A stretch of 29,179 nt of DNA from positions 1 through 29,179 of the forward strand of contig CAYLYM010000042.1 of assembly GCA_964387645.1 (NCBI GenBank), in the 5' to 3' direction. The notes under the pieces are model-generated. The model searched no databases. It had not been told where the DNA came from and saw nothing but the letters and a program-made list of their open reading frames with translations. Position numbers and translations under genes: made by a program. This document shows, one piece after another, positions 1 to 7,124 of the stretch. How positions within the stretch are numbered: the stretch's first letter is position 1; every line of letters starts with the position of its first letter. The stretch is from CAYLYM01 sp964387645 (GTDB taxonomy: Bacteria > Calditrichota > Calditrichia > RBG-13-44-9).

Positions 1-855
1 ATATTCCTTCTGATTTAAATCTGCGAGGCGATATAGGCTGAGTTCTAGGGAGGAGAAACGACTAAAGAAATCGCTTTCCTGGGTGTTCTTTGCGAATCGG
101 TTCCAGGGACATACTATCTGGCAAATATCACAGCCGAAAATATGGTTTCCTATTAAAGGATGTAAATATTTATCGATAGGACCCAGATGTTCAATTGTTA
201 GATAAGAGATACATCGGCGGGCGTCGATCAGCCCTGGAAACTCCAATGCGCCGGTGGGACAAGCTTTTTGACATCGGTTACATTCTCCGCAAAAATTTTC
301 TGTAAAAGGCTCATCAGGCGGTAATGGCAAACTTAACAAGATGCCCCCCAGAAAAAAGAAAGAACCTTTTCCTTTCAATATGAGCATGGTATTTTTACCA
401 ATCCATCCCAGTCCAGCTCTAACCGCCAATGGTTTTTCCATAATGGGAAATGAATCTACAAAAATTCGCCCCTGGCAATTCGGATCTATTTCTTTTAACC
501 ACTTTAATAATGTTTTCAATTTTTGTTTGATCACTTTGTGGTAATCTCTTCCACGGGCATAAATAGAAATGTTCCCGGATTCCGGTGGAAAAATTTTTTC
601 TTCTTTCTCGCGAAAATAATTCAGAGCCACTAACAAAATGGATTGAACATTGCTAAAAAGTGAAGCCGGGTCCATACGTTGGAACATAGTGGATTTCATC
701 CAGTTCATGGTGCCATGTTTTCCCTGGTCGATCCATTGTTGGAGTAATTCACCAGCTTTAGTTAGTGGTTGAGCATTGGTGATACCTACAGCAGAAAATC
801 CCAGTTCCAGAGCCTTCCTCTTTATTTGTGATTTTAAATTATCTGTTTCTACCAT
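1..855 (-). CDS. queG: Epoxyqueuosine reductase QueG, partial (3' end beyond left edge)
   Basis: QueG reduces epoxyqueuosine in tRNA to queuosine, the last step of queuosine synthesis, using cobalamin and two [4Fe-4S] clusters. My own minus-strand translation from the ATG at 855 is open for 285 codons to the window edge. It shows the QueG signature around Asp134 (FVDSFPIMEK then AGLGWIGKNT, residues 132-156); this Asp is the conserved catalytic acid of the family. A ferredoxin-like part follows, with Cys189, 192, 195 and 199 (CGECNRCQKACP), Cys215, and Cys242, 245 and 249 (CDICQIVCPWN). Family members are usually about 310-380 residues, so a short C-terminal part is missing only because the window ends. 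The ATG at 860 reads into a stop after three codons, so 855 is the start; no clear Shine-Dalgarno sequence precedes it. QueA, the preceding enzyme of the pathway, is encoded at 10104-11177 on the other strand. Confidence 0.93.
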   Translation of the reverse strand, partial: MVETDNLKSQIKRKALELGFSAVGITNAQPLTKAGELLQQWIDQGKHGTMNWMKSTMFQRMDPASLFSNVQSILLVALNYFREKEEKIFPPESGNISIYARGRDYHKVIKQKLKTLLKWLKEIDPNCQGRIFVDSFPIMEKPLAVRAGLGWIGKNTMLILKGKGSFFFLGGILLSLPLPPDEPFTENFCGECNRCQKACPTGALEFPGLIDARRCISYLTIEHLGPIDKYLHPLIGNHIFGCDICQIVCPWNRFAKNTQESDFFSRFSSLELSLYRLADLNQKEY

Positions 856-860
856 ATCAT

Positions 861-1191
861 CTTATTTAATCTTTACAGATGATGTTATTTCTGAAACTTT
901 CAAAAAAGTTGTTTTTTTTGATTCCGATCAATTAAAAAATTGAAAGAAATGCATACTCGGGAAAACAAAATGTTTTTTATCAATAAAACTAACAAATTTA
1001 AAAGGTGATCTTAACATTACTGATCAGACATCTTTTTGTCAGTATAAAAGGCCAATTATTTAGGAATTGAATTAGCATAAGATCACATCGAAGTATTTAA
1101 AACGCGAAATGATGCATATTCTTATTTTGACCGAAGATTAAATAATTTTTTAGTAATTTTTTTATTTCCTTATTCATAGATGGATGTGGTT
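861..1191. other. Intergenic region between ispH and queG, no gene seen
   Basis: This stretch of about 330 bp is very A+T-rich, with stop codons in all frames. It should hold the promoter of queG (minus strand), but I could not pick convincing -35 and -10 boxes. No G+C-rich terminator hairpin follows ispH. The only local symmetry I saw is a 6-bp inverted repeat, TACTGA/TCAGTA, around 1018-1044, which is too weak to assign a role. Confidence 0.5.
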
Positions 1192-2064
1192 TTATTCAGC
1201 TTTAATTTTTGTAGTAAACCATGATTCGATGTGCTCTTTAATTTTTTCCATTAGCCATTGAGGTGTGGAAGCACTTCCTGTAATTCCCACAATATCTTTT
1301 TCTGCGAACCAGTTGCGATTAAGCTCTGCAGGTTCTTCAATCCAATAAGCCTGTGGATTAACCTCCAGACATTCCTGATAGAGCGTTCGTGTATTGGAAC
1401 TGTTTTGACCACCTACCATAACGATTTTCGAGCAACTCTTTGCAAATTGCCGGATTTGTTCATTTCTCCCAGTAACATAACGACAAATGGTATTTTTTAT
1501 GGTAAGGTTCATTCTTCTTTTCCTCATCTCAGTCACTAATGTTTCGAATAGAGATGGGGAGATAGTTGTCTGTGCCATTACGAATGTTTTGACATTAATA
1601 TCTAACTGCTCCAGGTCCTTTTTTGTGAGAACAACCTTACATTGCCCATCACAATGACCGACAATACCGATTACTTCAGGATGGTAGTGCTTGCCAATAA
1701 TAACGACCTGATAACCTTTCAGATAATGTTCGCGGGCAATTTGTTGAGAGCGAGTAACAATATTGCAAGTGCCGTCGATGATTTCTATTCCTTTTTCCCT
1801 AGCTTTTTCAAATGTCTCCGGTGGTTCTCCATGAGCTCTTATCAGTAACTTTTTTGATGATCCCAGTTGTTCGGGTTTCTCCAAAATACTGTGGTCCACA
1901 ATTCGAAATCCCCTTCTTTTCAAACGTTCATTTTCCACCCTGTTATGAATTAATTCCCCCAGGCCAAAAAGTACCCTTTCTTTTTCTAAACTTTTTTCTG
2001 CCATTTTGATGACGCGTTTTACCCCCGGACAAAATCCCGCTTGTGGATCGATGACGACTTTCAT
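1192..2064 (-). CDS. ispH: 4-hydroxy-3-methylbut-2-enyl diphosphate reductase (IspH/LytB)
   Basis: IspH performs the last step of the MEP isoprenoid pathway, converting HMBPP to IPP and DMAPP with a [4Fe-4S] cluster in the cytosol. The 290-residue protein has the normal length and all three cluster cysteines: Cys12 (GFCPGVKR), Cys100 (DGTCNIV) and Cys194 (NTICRYVTGR). The proton-donor glutamate Glu130 (HPEVIGIVG), the substrate-contacting QTTIS segment (165-169), Ser222/Asn224 (GGQNSSNTRTL) and the late GSASTP segment are present. The second and third cysteine contexts differ from the E. coli type and resemble, from memory, versions in the Bacteroidota and relatives. Its ATG overlaps the stop of the upstream ferredoxin gene by 4 nt (ATGA), so the two are almost certainly translated together. 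Isoprenoids made here also supply the undecaprenyl carrier needed by MraY and MurG in the same window. Confidence 0.96.
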   Translation of the reverse strand: MKVVIDPQAGFCPGVKRVIKMAEKSLEKERVLFGLGELIHNRVENERLKRRGFRIVDHSILEKPEQLGSSKKLLIRAHGEPPETFEKAREKGIEIIDGTCNIVTRSQQIAREHYLKGYQVVIIGKHYHPEVIGIVGHCDGQCKVVLTKKDLEQLDINVKTFVMAQTTISPSLFETLVTEMRKRRMNLTIKNTICRYVTGRNEQIRQFAKSCSKIVMVGGQNSSNTRTLYQECLEVNPQAYWIEEPAELNRNWFAEKDIVGITGSASTPQWLMEKIKEHIESWFTTKIKAE

Positions 2065-2264
2065 ATCTGCTCCACTGATTTAGCCACTTGTTCAATTTTC
2101 AATTCTAATGCCCTTACCGGGCATACCCATACGCATTTACTACAACTTGTGCAGGCTTCTTGATCAATTGCTAAACGATAATTTTCCAGGCTGATAATGT
2201 TCTCCGGGCAGACACCTACACAAGCACCGCACAAATCACATTTTTTCTGGTTAATAATAATCAT
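2061..2264 (-). CDS. Small 2x[4Fe-4S] ferredoxin
   Basis: This 67-residue protein is a bacterial-type ferredoxin. It has two full cluster motifs: Cys9, 12, 15, 19 (CDLCGACVGVCP) and Cys38, 41, 44, 48 (CTSCSKCVWVCP), each ending in the usual Cys-Pro. It has no signal peptide or membrane segment and should be a soluble electron carrier. The start is the ATG at 2264, preceded by a GGAAGGG Shine-Dalgarno stretch. The stop overlaps the ispH start by 4 nt. IspH needs two external electrons per turnover, usually from ferredoxin or flavodoxin, so this protein may be its dedicated donor. That role is inferred from position only; other ferredoxin-dependent enzymes such as QueG in this window are possible partners. 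Confidence 0.9.
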   Translation of the reverse strand: MIIINQKKCDLCGACVGVCPENIISLENYRLAIDQEACTSCSKCVWVCPVRALELKIEQVAKSVEQI

Positions 2265-2311
2265 CGCCCTTCCATACTTTTATTTGAATCGACCGAATTT
2301 TAACGATTTAC

Positions 2312-3067
2312 TTATTTTGTTAAAATTTTTGTGTTTCTGATTTTGTCTATTAATTGAAAAAATACTTCAGGTTTGTTACTAATAATTCCGTCAACCTTAT
2401 TTTTTATAAGATCGAGCATATCATGAGCATTATCTACTGTCCATGCATAAACCCAATTAGTTTTTTCTTTAAGATGTGAGATATATCTCTGGTTTAAAAT
2501 TCTAAAACTGGGATGCAGAGACTGAACAGATTGTCCGTTTAACATAAACAAGCTAGTACGATTACGAAAAATGTAACCTAAATGCACGACAGGATTAAGA
2601 GAAGCGATTTTTTTTAAAACAAAGGGATTAAAAGATGAAATAATAACATTTTCGACCAGGCGAAAATCTTGAAGAATTTTTAAAATTTTTTCTTCAAAAC
2701 CATTTCCAATTAGATGGCCTTTCTTTACATCAATATTTATAAGAACTTTGTCTCGTACAATTTCCAGAACTTCTGATAAAGTAGGAATTTTTTCTTCAGG
2801 AAAATCTTTTTGGTGAAGTTTGAATTTTTTAATTTGTGATAGTGTAAGTTTTTGAATGTTCTGCCGAACCCCTGTTAGACGGAATGTGTTCTTATCGTGG
2901 AAAACAACGACATTTTTGTCTGCAGTGTAGCGGACATCTAGTTCGATACCTTGACATCCCAGTTCGATAGCCTTTTGGAAAGCAGGCAAGGAATTTTCCG
3001 GAGCGAAGCTATTTGCTCCTCGATGTGCAAATATGAGCGGTATTTTCAGATTTAATTTTTCCGGCAT
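2312..3067 (-). CDS. Glycerophosphodiester phosphodiesterase family protein (GDPD)
   Basis: GDPD enzymes hydrolyse glycerophosphodiesters from phospholipid turnover to glycerol-3-phosphate and an alcohol. The 251-residue protein begins almost at once with the family core: His15-Arg16 (FAHRGANSFAPENSL), Glu24, Glu42 and Asp44 (GIELDVRYT) as metal ligands, and His57 (VVVFHDKN) as the second catalytic histidine. Near the C-terminus it has the expected YAWTVDN and DGIISNKP segments of the TIM barrel. There is no signal peptide, so it is probably cytosolic and closer to UgpQ than to periplasmic GlpQ. The start ATG at 3067 has no obvious Shine-Dalgarno sequence. It is followed by the ferredoxin-ispH pair after 47 nt and may share a transcript with it. 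Exact substrate is not visible from sequence. Confidence 0.92.
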   Translation of the reverse strand: MPEKLNLKIPLIFAHRGANSFAPENSLPAFQKAIELGCQGIELDVRYTADKNVVVFHDKNTFRLTGVRQNIQKLTLSQIKKFKLHQKDFPEEKIPTLSEVLEIVRDKVLINIDVKKGHLIGNGFEEKILKILQDFRLVENVIISSFNPFVLKKIASLNPVVHLGYIFRNRTSLFMLNGQSVQSLHPSFRILNQRYISHLKEKTNWVYAWTVDNAHDMLDLIKNKVDGIISNKPEVFFQLIDKIRNTKILTK

Positions 3068-3431
3068 TTTTAAATAAACAATATTATTATTCGAATTTTT
3101 TTAAGTTAAAATATAAAGAATGCCAAAACTATTCCAAAGAAAAATATCAGGTTTAGGGAAAGTAAGTCAAATGAAAAAGTAGATTTTTGAAAGTAAAATC
3201 AGGAAGTTTATTCAATTACCTGGTAACCTGGTAATTTTAAAAGAAAAATCCATAAATTTTATGGAATCGAAATAATTAGTTATCAAAAGTGCTTAAAAAA
3301 TTAATAATGAAAAAATAAATATTATATTCTAAAATTTTTAGAACTGACTATAATTCATTAATTAAAAAATTATTCATAATTAGACATCCATTTTAGATAA
3401 GCGATAGGAAAATGGATTGAGATAAATATTT
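3068..3431. other. A+T-rich intergenic region with one small hairpin/tandem repeat
   Basis: This stretch of 364 bp between the metallo-hydrolase and GDPD genes holds no reading frame that I can support. It is extremely A+T-rich. It presumably contains the GDPD promoter on the minus strand, though I could not assign boxes. The single distinct element is the hairpin at 3214-3236, listed separately. Confidence 0.5.
3214..3236. repeat. 7-bp inverted repeat built on a tandem 8-bp repeat
   Basis: The arms AATTACC (3214-3220) and GGTAATT (3230-3236) are perfectly complementary around a 9-nt centre. The same stretch contains two adjacent copies of ACCTGGTA (3218-3225 and 3226-3233). It lies downstream of the metallo-hydrolase gene and upstream of GDPD, both on the minus strand. 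It could be a weak terminator for the first or a regulator site for the second; no T-tract follows on the minus strand, so neither role is established. Confidence 0.35.
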
Positions 3432-4199
3432 TCAGATAAGCATGTATTCTTTCAAGTCTTCGGCCAGTTCAATTGGACCGTGGAAAAATTTCTGAGCTAC
3501 TTCAATAGTCTTTTTATTTGCCGTTCCGGGATAAAAATGAGTAAGTACCAATTTTTTTGCCCCACCGTCTGCAGCAATTTTACCTGCCAGACTAGGAGAC
3601 AGGTGTCCTTCGACAGCCAGTTCATCAGGAAAAGAACATTCAAGAATAGCCAGATCAGCATTTTTACATAAACGAATTAATTCTGAACAGTAACCAGTAT
3701 CTCCTGAGATGCAGATAATTTTACCATTAATCTCAAAACGAAATCCCACACTTTCGTTTTTATGAATTACTTTTCCCCAGATTAATCGGAAACCAGGAAA
3801 GTCTAGCAATCGCCTTTTGAGTTCGTAATATTTGATGGTATTATCATTAGAATGAAGCCATTTACCATACGCAATCTCCATACCATGCAGAAAATTAATA
3901 AATCCACGTGGTCCCCAGACCCTTAAAGCAATTTGCTGAGGGTCAATATGACTATTTCGAATAGCAAAGATAATAGGAACCAGATCGGATACGTGATCGG
4001 GGTGAAAATGTGAAATAAAAATATAAGTGAGTTGTTCAGGAGCAAAGCCGATTTCATTTAAACGATGTAATGTCCCCGGACCTGCGTCCACCAATATCTT
4101 TTCTTTTGCAGTTTCTATTAATATTGACGAACATGATCTTTTCGGGTCTTGTAAAATACTTCCTGTCCCAAGAAATTTAATTCGGATTTCTGATGGCAT
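3432..4199 (-). CDS. MBL-fold metallo-hydrolase, RNase Z-like / YhfI-like
   Basis: This 255-residue protein belongs to the metallo-beta-lactamase superfamily, in the branch close to ribonuclease Z. The N-terminus starts with the typical LGTGSILQDPKR strand-loop and SCSSILIE segment. The metal site is complete: His64, His66, Asp68 and His69 (SHFHPDH), His146, Asp167 (SGDTGY) and His221 (LTHFYPG), with His199 in GHLSPS. It is shorter than true RNase Z (about 300 residues or more) and I do not see the tRNA-binding exosite insertion, so tRNA 3' processing is not assured. Uncharacterised YhfI-type hydrolases fit equally well. Start ATG at 4199 is preceded by a GGGAGA ribosome binding site. Neighbours give no clue to substrate. 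Confidence 0.85.
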   Translation of the reverse strand: MPSEIRIKFLGTGSILQDPKRSCSSILIETAKEKILVDAGPGTLHRLNEIGFAPEQLTYIFISHFHPDHVSDLVPIIFAIRNSHIDPQQIALRVWGPRGFINFLHGMEIAYGKWLHSNDNTIKYYELKRRLLDFPGFRLIWGKVIHKNESVGFRFEINGKIICISGDTGYCSELIRLCKNADLAILECSFPDELAVEGHLSPSLAGKIAADGGAKKLVLTHFYPGTANKKTIEVAQKFFHGPIELAEDLKEYMLI

Positions 4200-4713
4200 A
4201 ATAGTTCTCCCATGAAGTTACACCTAAATTTAATGTTTTATTTAAGAAAATTCAAAAATATCGAGAAATTGTATGAAAATTCTTAAATGATAATAGACTA
4301 AACATAAAAAATGAAATAGACAGGGTTTTTTTATTAAATTGATTTAATTCTAAGGAGGAATGCTTTATTTAATTACTTTTCCATCTGGTTCATGCGACTT
4401 TAATAAATGATGGAACACCATTATTATTATTGTTGGCCCAATCTCACAGGACCGTCACTCTTCTGTACCTCCGTCTGATTGCCAGACAGGCAAATTTACC
4501 CGTTATTCACTGTGCCTGATTAAAAGATTTACCATTCCGCTGTAACAGGATTCGAAATGAGAATAGCGATGTCTAAAGAGAGTTAAAGTGTTTTTACCAA
4601 TGAGTTATGTACAATTAGTATTTGTATTTTCTTGGTATTCTGATCTTTTTGTGTTTAAATAAATTTGTTGAATTTATAAATTAATCGGTTTTCAAAAGCA
4701 AATAGGAGGATGA
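4200..4713. other. Intergenic region with a G+C-richer patch and broken reading frame
   Basis: No intact gene is visible here. The flanks are strongly A+T-rich, but about 4431-4521 is close to half G+C by my hand count. The plus frame from the ATG at 4360, preceded directly by AAGGAGGA, is open to a TAA at 4543-4545 except for a TGA at 4408-4410. I recognise no protein family in it (it contains for example GPISQDRHSS). Two mutually exclusive 5-bp hairpins overlap in the same patch: GTCTG/CAGAC (4473-4477 with 4483-4487) and TTGCC/GGCAA (4479-4483 with 4489-4493). A decayed gene, a mobile-element remnant or a structured RNA are all possible. Confidence 0.35.
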
Positions 4714-5053
4714 ATGGATAGAGTTATCATCTGGCATAACAGTTATAATTGGAAAAGCAGGGAATTCGCAATATTTAAAATATAAAGGTGTTAAACCTGT
4801 GATTTGGAAATACGTGAAAGAAGAAATTGATTCAGAAAAACTAATCCAGATCATTGAAATAAATGGATAACTAATGCCGGATTTCATTCTGAAAAAGGAA
4901 AAAGAATACAAAGAATTAGGTTTGTGTGAGAAGGAACTAAAAACAAAGGAATTTGCCCGAATTGCTGCTGAGCATTCCAGACTGTTAGAACGTCCAATTG
5001 TAACTAAAGGGAAAAAAGTTGTCCTGGCACGGCCCGCATCCCAAAATCAATGA
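4714..5053 (+). pseudogene. Decayed ArsC/Spx-family (arsenate reductase-like) gene
   Basis: The plus strand here spells an ArsC/YffB-type thioredoxin-fold protein of about 112 residues, but in pieces. The first piece starts at ATG 4714 with a good AGGAGG ribosome binding site. It reads VIIWHNSYNWKSREFA, matching the family start (I)YHNPxCxKSREA, with Asn where the catalytic Cys belongs. After an apparent 1-nt insertion near 4770 the frame shifts. The second piece reads YLKYKGVKPVIWKY and continues to NG, then meets a TAA at 4868-4870. The same frame resumes as LMPDFILKKEKEYKELGL and ends with LLERPIVTKGKKVVLARP, the hallmark C-terminal part of the family, and a TGA at 5051-5053. Alignment lengths fit an intact ancestor with one frameshift, one nonsense mutation and loss of the key Cys. 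It was assigned by recalled family motifs, not by a search. Confidence 0.8.
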
Positions 5054-5071
5054 AATTATTTAAAACACCAA

Positions 5072-6232
5072 TCATCTATTAAATTTAGAGACCTTTCGTA
5101 GGCGTGGGATGATTTCTTCTAACTTTTCTAACACATAATCGATCTCATCTTTTGTGTTCTGTTTACCCAGGGTAAACCTAATGGCTGAACGTAGATGAAC
5201 AGGTGTCAAACCCATGGCTTTTAAAACTGGAGATTCTTCGACTATACCAGATGTACAGGCAGATCCCATTGAGGCTGCTATCCCGACCATACTCAGACTC
5301 AATAATAAAGACTGGGATTCACACCCTTCAAATGAAACATTCAGATTATGATAAAGCCTGTTTTTGGGATGACCATTTATTTTAACTGGCTTAAACCGAT
5401 CACAAATTTGTTGTTGAAAATAATCTCGTAATTGGCTTATTCGTTGAGATTCTTCTTCCAGATTGGTATAGATCAATTCTGCGGCTGTTGCCAGACCGAC
5501 GATTCCTGGAACATTTTCTGTTCCGGCACGCCGTTTTTGTTCCTGCGCCCCTCCATGAATAATTCGAGAGATTGGAGTACCCCGCCGAATATACAGTGCA
5601 CCAATGCCCTTGGGTCCATAGATTTTATGCCCTGATATAGAGAGAAGATCGATCCCCAATTTGTTGATGTCAATCTTTATTTTTCCAAATCCTTGTACAG
5701 CATCTGAATGAAAAAAAATATTGGCCTCACGCGTTATCCGACCTATTTCTTCAACAGGATTAATGGTTCCTACCTCATGGTTGGCAAAAATAATTGAGAC
5801 TAAAATGGTTTCTTTTCGTATTGCTTGTTTAACCGTCTCAGGATCGACCATCCCGTGTTCATCAACATTGAGGTAGGTTATTTGGAAGCCTTCTTTCTCC
5901 AGGGCTTTACAGGTTTCCAAGACTGCAGGATGTTCAACCCGAGTTGTGATAATGTGATTTCCCCGGTTACGATTGGCTAATGCCACTCCACGGATGGCTA
6001 AATTATTTGCTTCGGTTCCTCCGCTAACAAAATAGATCTCACTATTTTTTGCATGAATTAATTTAGCAATTTGAGAGCGTGCTGCTTCAACAGCTGTTCT
6101 TGCTGCCCTGCCGGATTGATGGATGCTGGATGGATTTCCATAGTTTTCTGTAAAATATGGTAACATGGCTTTGACAACATTGCGATCAACTGGAGTAGTA
6201 GCGCTGTGATCTAAATAAATCTTTCTTATCAT
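5072..6232 (-). CDS. Cysteine desulfurase, NifS/IscS type
   Basis: This PLP enzyme takes sulfur from cysteine to supply Fe-S cluster assembly and tRNA thiolation. The 386-residue protein has the normal length and all key residues: the PLP lysine Lys203 (SISGHKIYGPKG), His101 (RVEHPAVLE), Asp177 (FFHSDAVQ), the persulfide cysteine Cys326 (GSACTSG) on its short mobile loop, and the C-terminal HLRSAIRFTLG. The SGGTEANN segment (70-77) contacts the cofactor. The short Cys loop makes it class I (NifS/IscS), not SufS. No iscU, nifU or mnmA lies beside it, so its sulfur acceptor cannot be read from context. I leave the symbol empty because nifS and iscS cannot be told apart here. Start ATG at 6232 fits the family N-terminus (IYLDHSATTP). 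The gene converges with the ArsC-like pseudogene, 18 bp apart. Confidence 0.94.
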   Translation of the reverse strand: MIRKIYLDHSATTPVDRNVVKAMLPYFTENYGNPSSIHQSGRAARTAVEAARSQIAKLIHAKNSEIYFVSGGTEANNLAIRGVALANRNRGNHIITTRVEHPAVLETCKALEKEGFQITYLNVDEHGMVDPETVKQAIRKETILVSIIFANHEVGTINPVEEIGRITREANIFFHSDAVQGFGKIKIDINKLGIDLLSISGHKIYGPKGIGALYIRRGTPISRIIHGGAQEQKRRAGTENVPGIVGLATAAELIYTNLEEESQRISQLRDYFQQQICDRFKPVKINGHPKNRLYHNLNVSFEGCESQSLLLSLSMVGIAASMGSACTSGIVEESPVLKAMGLTPVHLRSAIRFTLGKQNTKDEIDYVLEKLEEIIPRLRKVSKFNR

Positions 6233-6539
6233 GTCCGTTCTAAATAGAGCTATCTAGTTTATTACTATTTGAATTCTAAAATAAACAAACCTATTAATAA
6301 TTTTACTATAAGACAAGCTGAATTTCACAGTTGGTAAAGAGGATTTTGCTTGGATCAATCCCGAAAAAATGAAATAATAATTCAATGTACCAATGATATT
6401 TAATGATTTTTTTAATAACGATTTTTATCATGATATTTAAAAATAGGATGATAGCTTTAGCTATGAAAAATATTTCTCTTGAATTACCTTTGAATTTATT
6501 TTAATTTCGCTTCAAATAAAGAATATTTAGGGTTTTTAA
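6233..6539. promoter_or_regulatory. Divergent promoter region, with a 14-bp palindrome
   Basis: This 307-bp A+T-rich gap separates the divergently transcribed cysteine desulfurase (minus) and SPOR lipoprotein (plus) genes, so promoters for both must lie here. I could not choose boxes with confidence. A near-perfect palindrome, ATAGCT-TT-AGCTAT, lies at 6451-6464, about 75 bp before the lipoprotein start, and could be an operator or a small hairpin. A 13-codon ATG frame begins within it but has no support as a gene. Confidence 0.4.
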
Positions 6540-7106
6540 ATGTTTAATTTATTTAAAAGAATAAGCATTGTAGCGTTTTTATATTTACTTGTTTTTGGGT
6601 GTGCCAGCCAGAAGAAAAAACTTATGCCAGTACCCAAACAAAGACCTGTAATAGAGATGGATGAATCATTTGATCCATTAACGCTGGATGATGAAGATAT
6701 AACGTTCGAACCTCTTCATGAAACAAAACCACAGCCAGCCGGGACTATTATTCTTCCAGAAGAGCAAGATTCTATGGAAGTTGAAAATAAACTTACCGAT
6801 GGCTATCGGATTCAGCTTCTTTCCACTAAGAGCCTTGAAGCAGCAACTGAATCTAAGCAAATTGCAATGGAACAATTTGAAGATTTGGGAGTGAATTTTT
6901 ATCTTGAATTTGATTCGCCCTATTATAAAGTACGTATGGGTGATTATTTAACACGTGAAGAAGCTGAACGTGATCGGGAAATTGTTCGTTCTCGAGGTTA
7001 TCCTAAAGCCTGGATTGTTCCTTCTAAGGTGTGGACGAATCCCAAAGTTATTTTGCCATCGGATTCACTTAATATTGAAAACAGGATCCAAATAGGTAAA
7101 AATTGA
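6540..7106 (+). CDS. SPOR-domain lipoprotein
   Basis: The 188-residue protein begins with a lipoprotein signal: basic MFNLFKR, a hydrophobic stretch, and the lipobox LVFGC with Cys21 as the lipidated residue. A proline- and acid-rich linker covers about residues 25-86. A SPOR (sporulation-related repeat) domain covers about 87-162, starting DGYRIQLLSTKSLEAA and including YYKVRMGDY and the terminal PKAWIVP. SPOR domains bind peptidoglycan glycans stripped of stem peptides, which mark septa and remodelled wall. The protein is therefore probably an envelope or septal protein anchored in a membrane and exposed in the periplasm. Such a role would fit the dcw cluster downstream. It leads a run of plus-strand genes and ends 18 bp before the yebC start. 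No strong Shine-Dalgarno sequence precedes the ATG; only an AGGG about 8 nt upstream. Confidence 0.87.
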   Translation: MFNLFKRISIVAFLYLLVFGCASQKKKLMPVPKQRPVIEMDESFDPLTLDDEDITFEPLHETKPQPAGTIILPEEQDSMEVENKLTDGYRIQLLSTKSLEAATESKQIAMEQFEDLGVNFYLEFDSPYYKVRMGDYLTREEAERDREIVRSRGYPKAWIVPSKVWTNPKVILPSDSLNIENRIQIGKN

Positions 7107-7124
7107 AGATTATTGGAGGAATAC

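Noticed and set aside
4408..4410. In-frame TGA as a possible selenocysteine or recoded codon
   Set aside because: The protein is unrecognised, no SECIS-like stem was seen directly after it, and ordinary genes in the window use TGA as stop (for example mraZ and ftsI).
4681..4911. Minus-strand 76-codon reading frame opposite the ArsC-like remnant
   Set aside because: The plus strand carries the recognisable family motifs and the ribosome binding site; the minus frame has no recognisable family and is an antisense shadow.
6463..6504. Thirteen-codon frame (MKNISLELPLNLF) before the SPOR lipoprotein
   Set aside because: No ribosome binding site, no amino-acid bias suggesting attenuation, and it arises from A+T-rich sequence.
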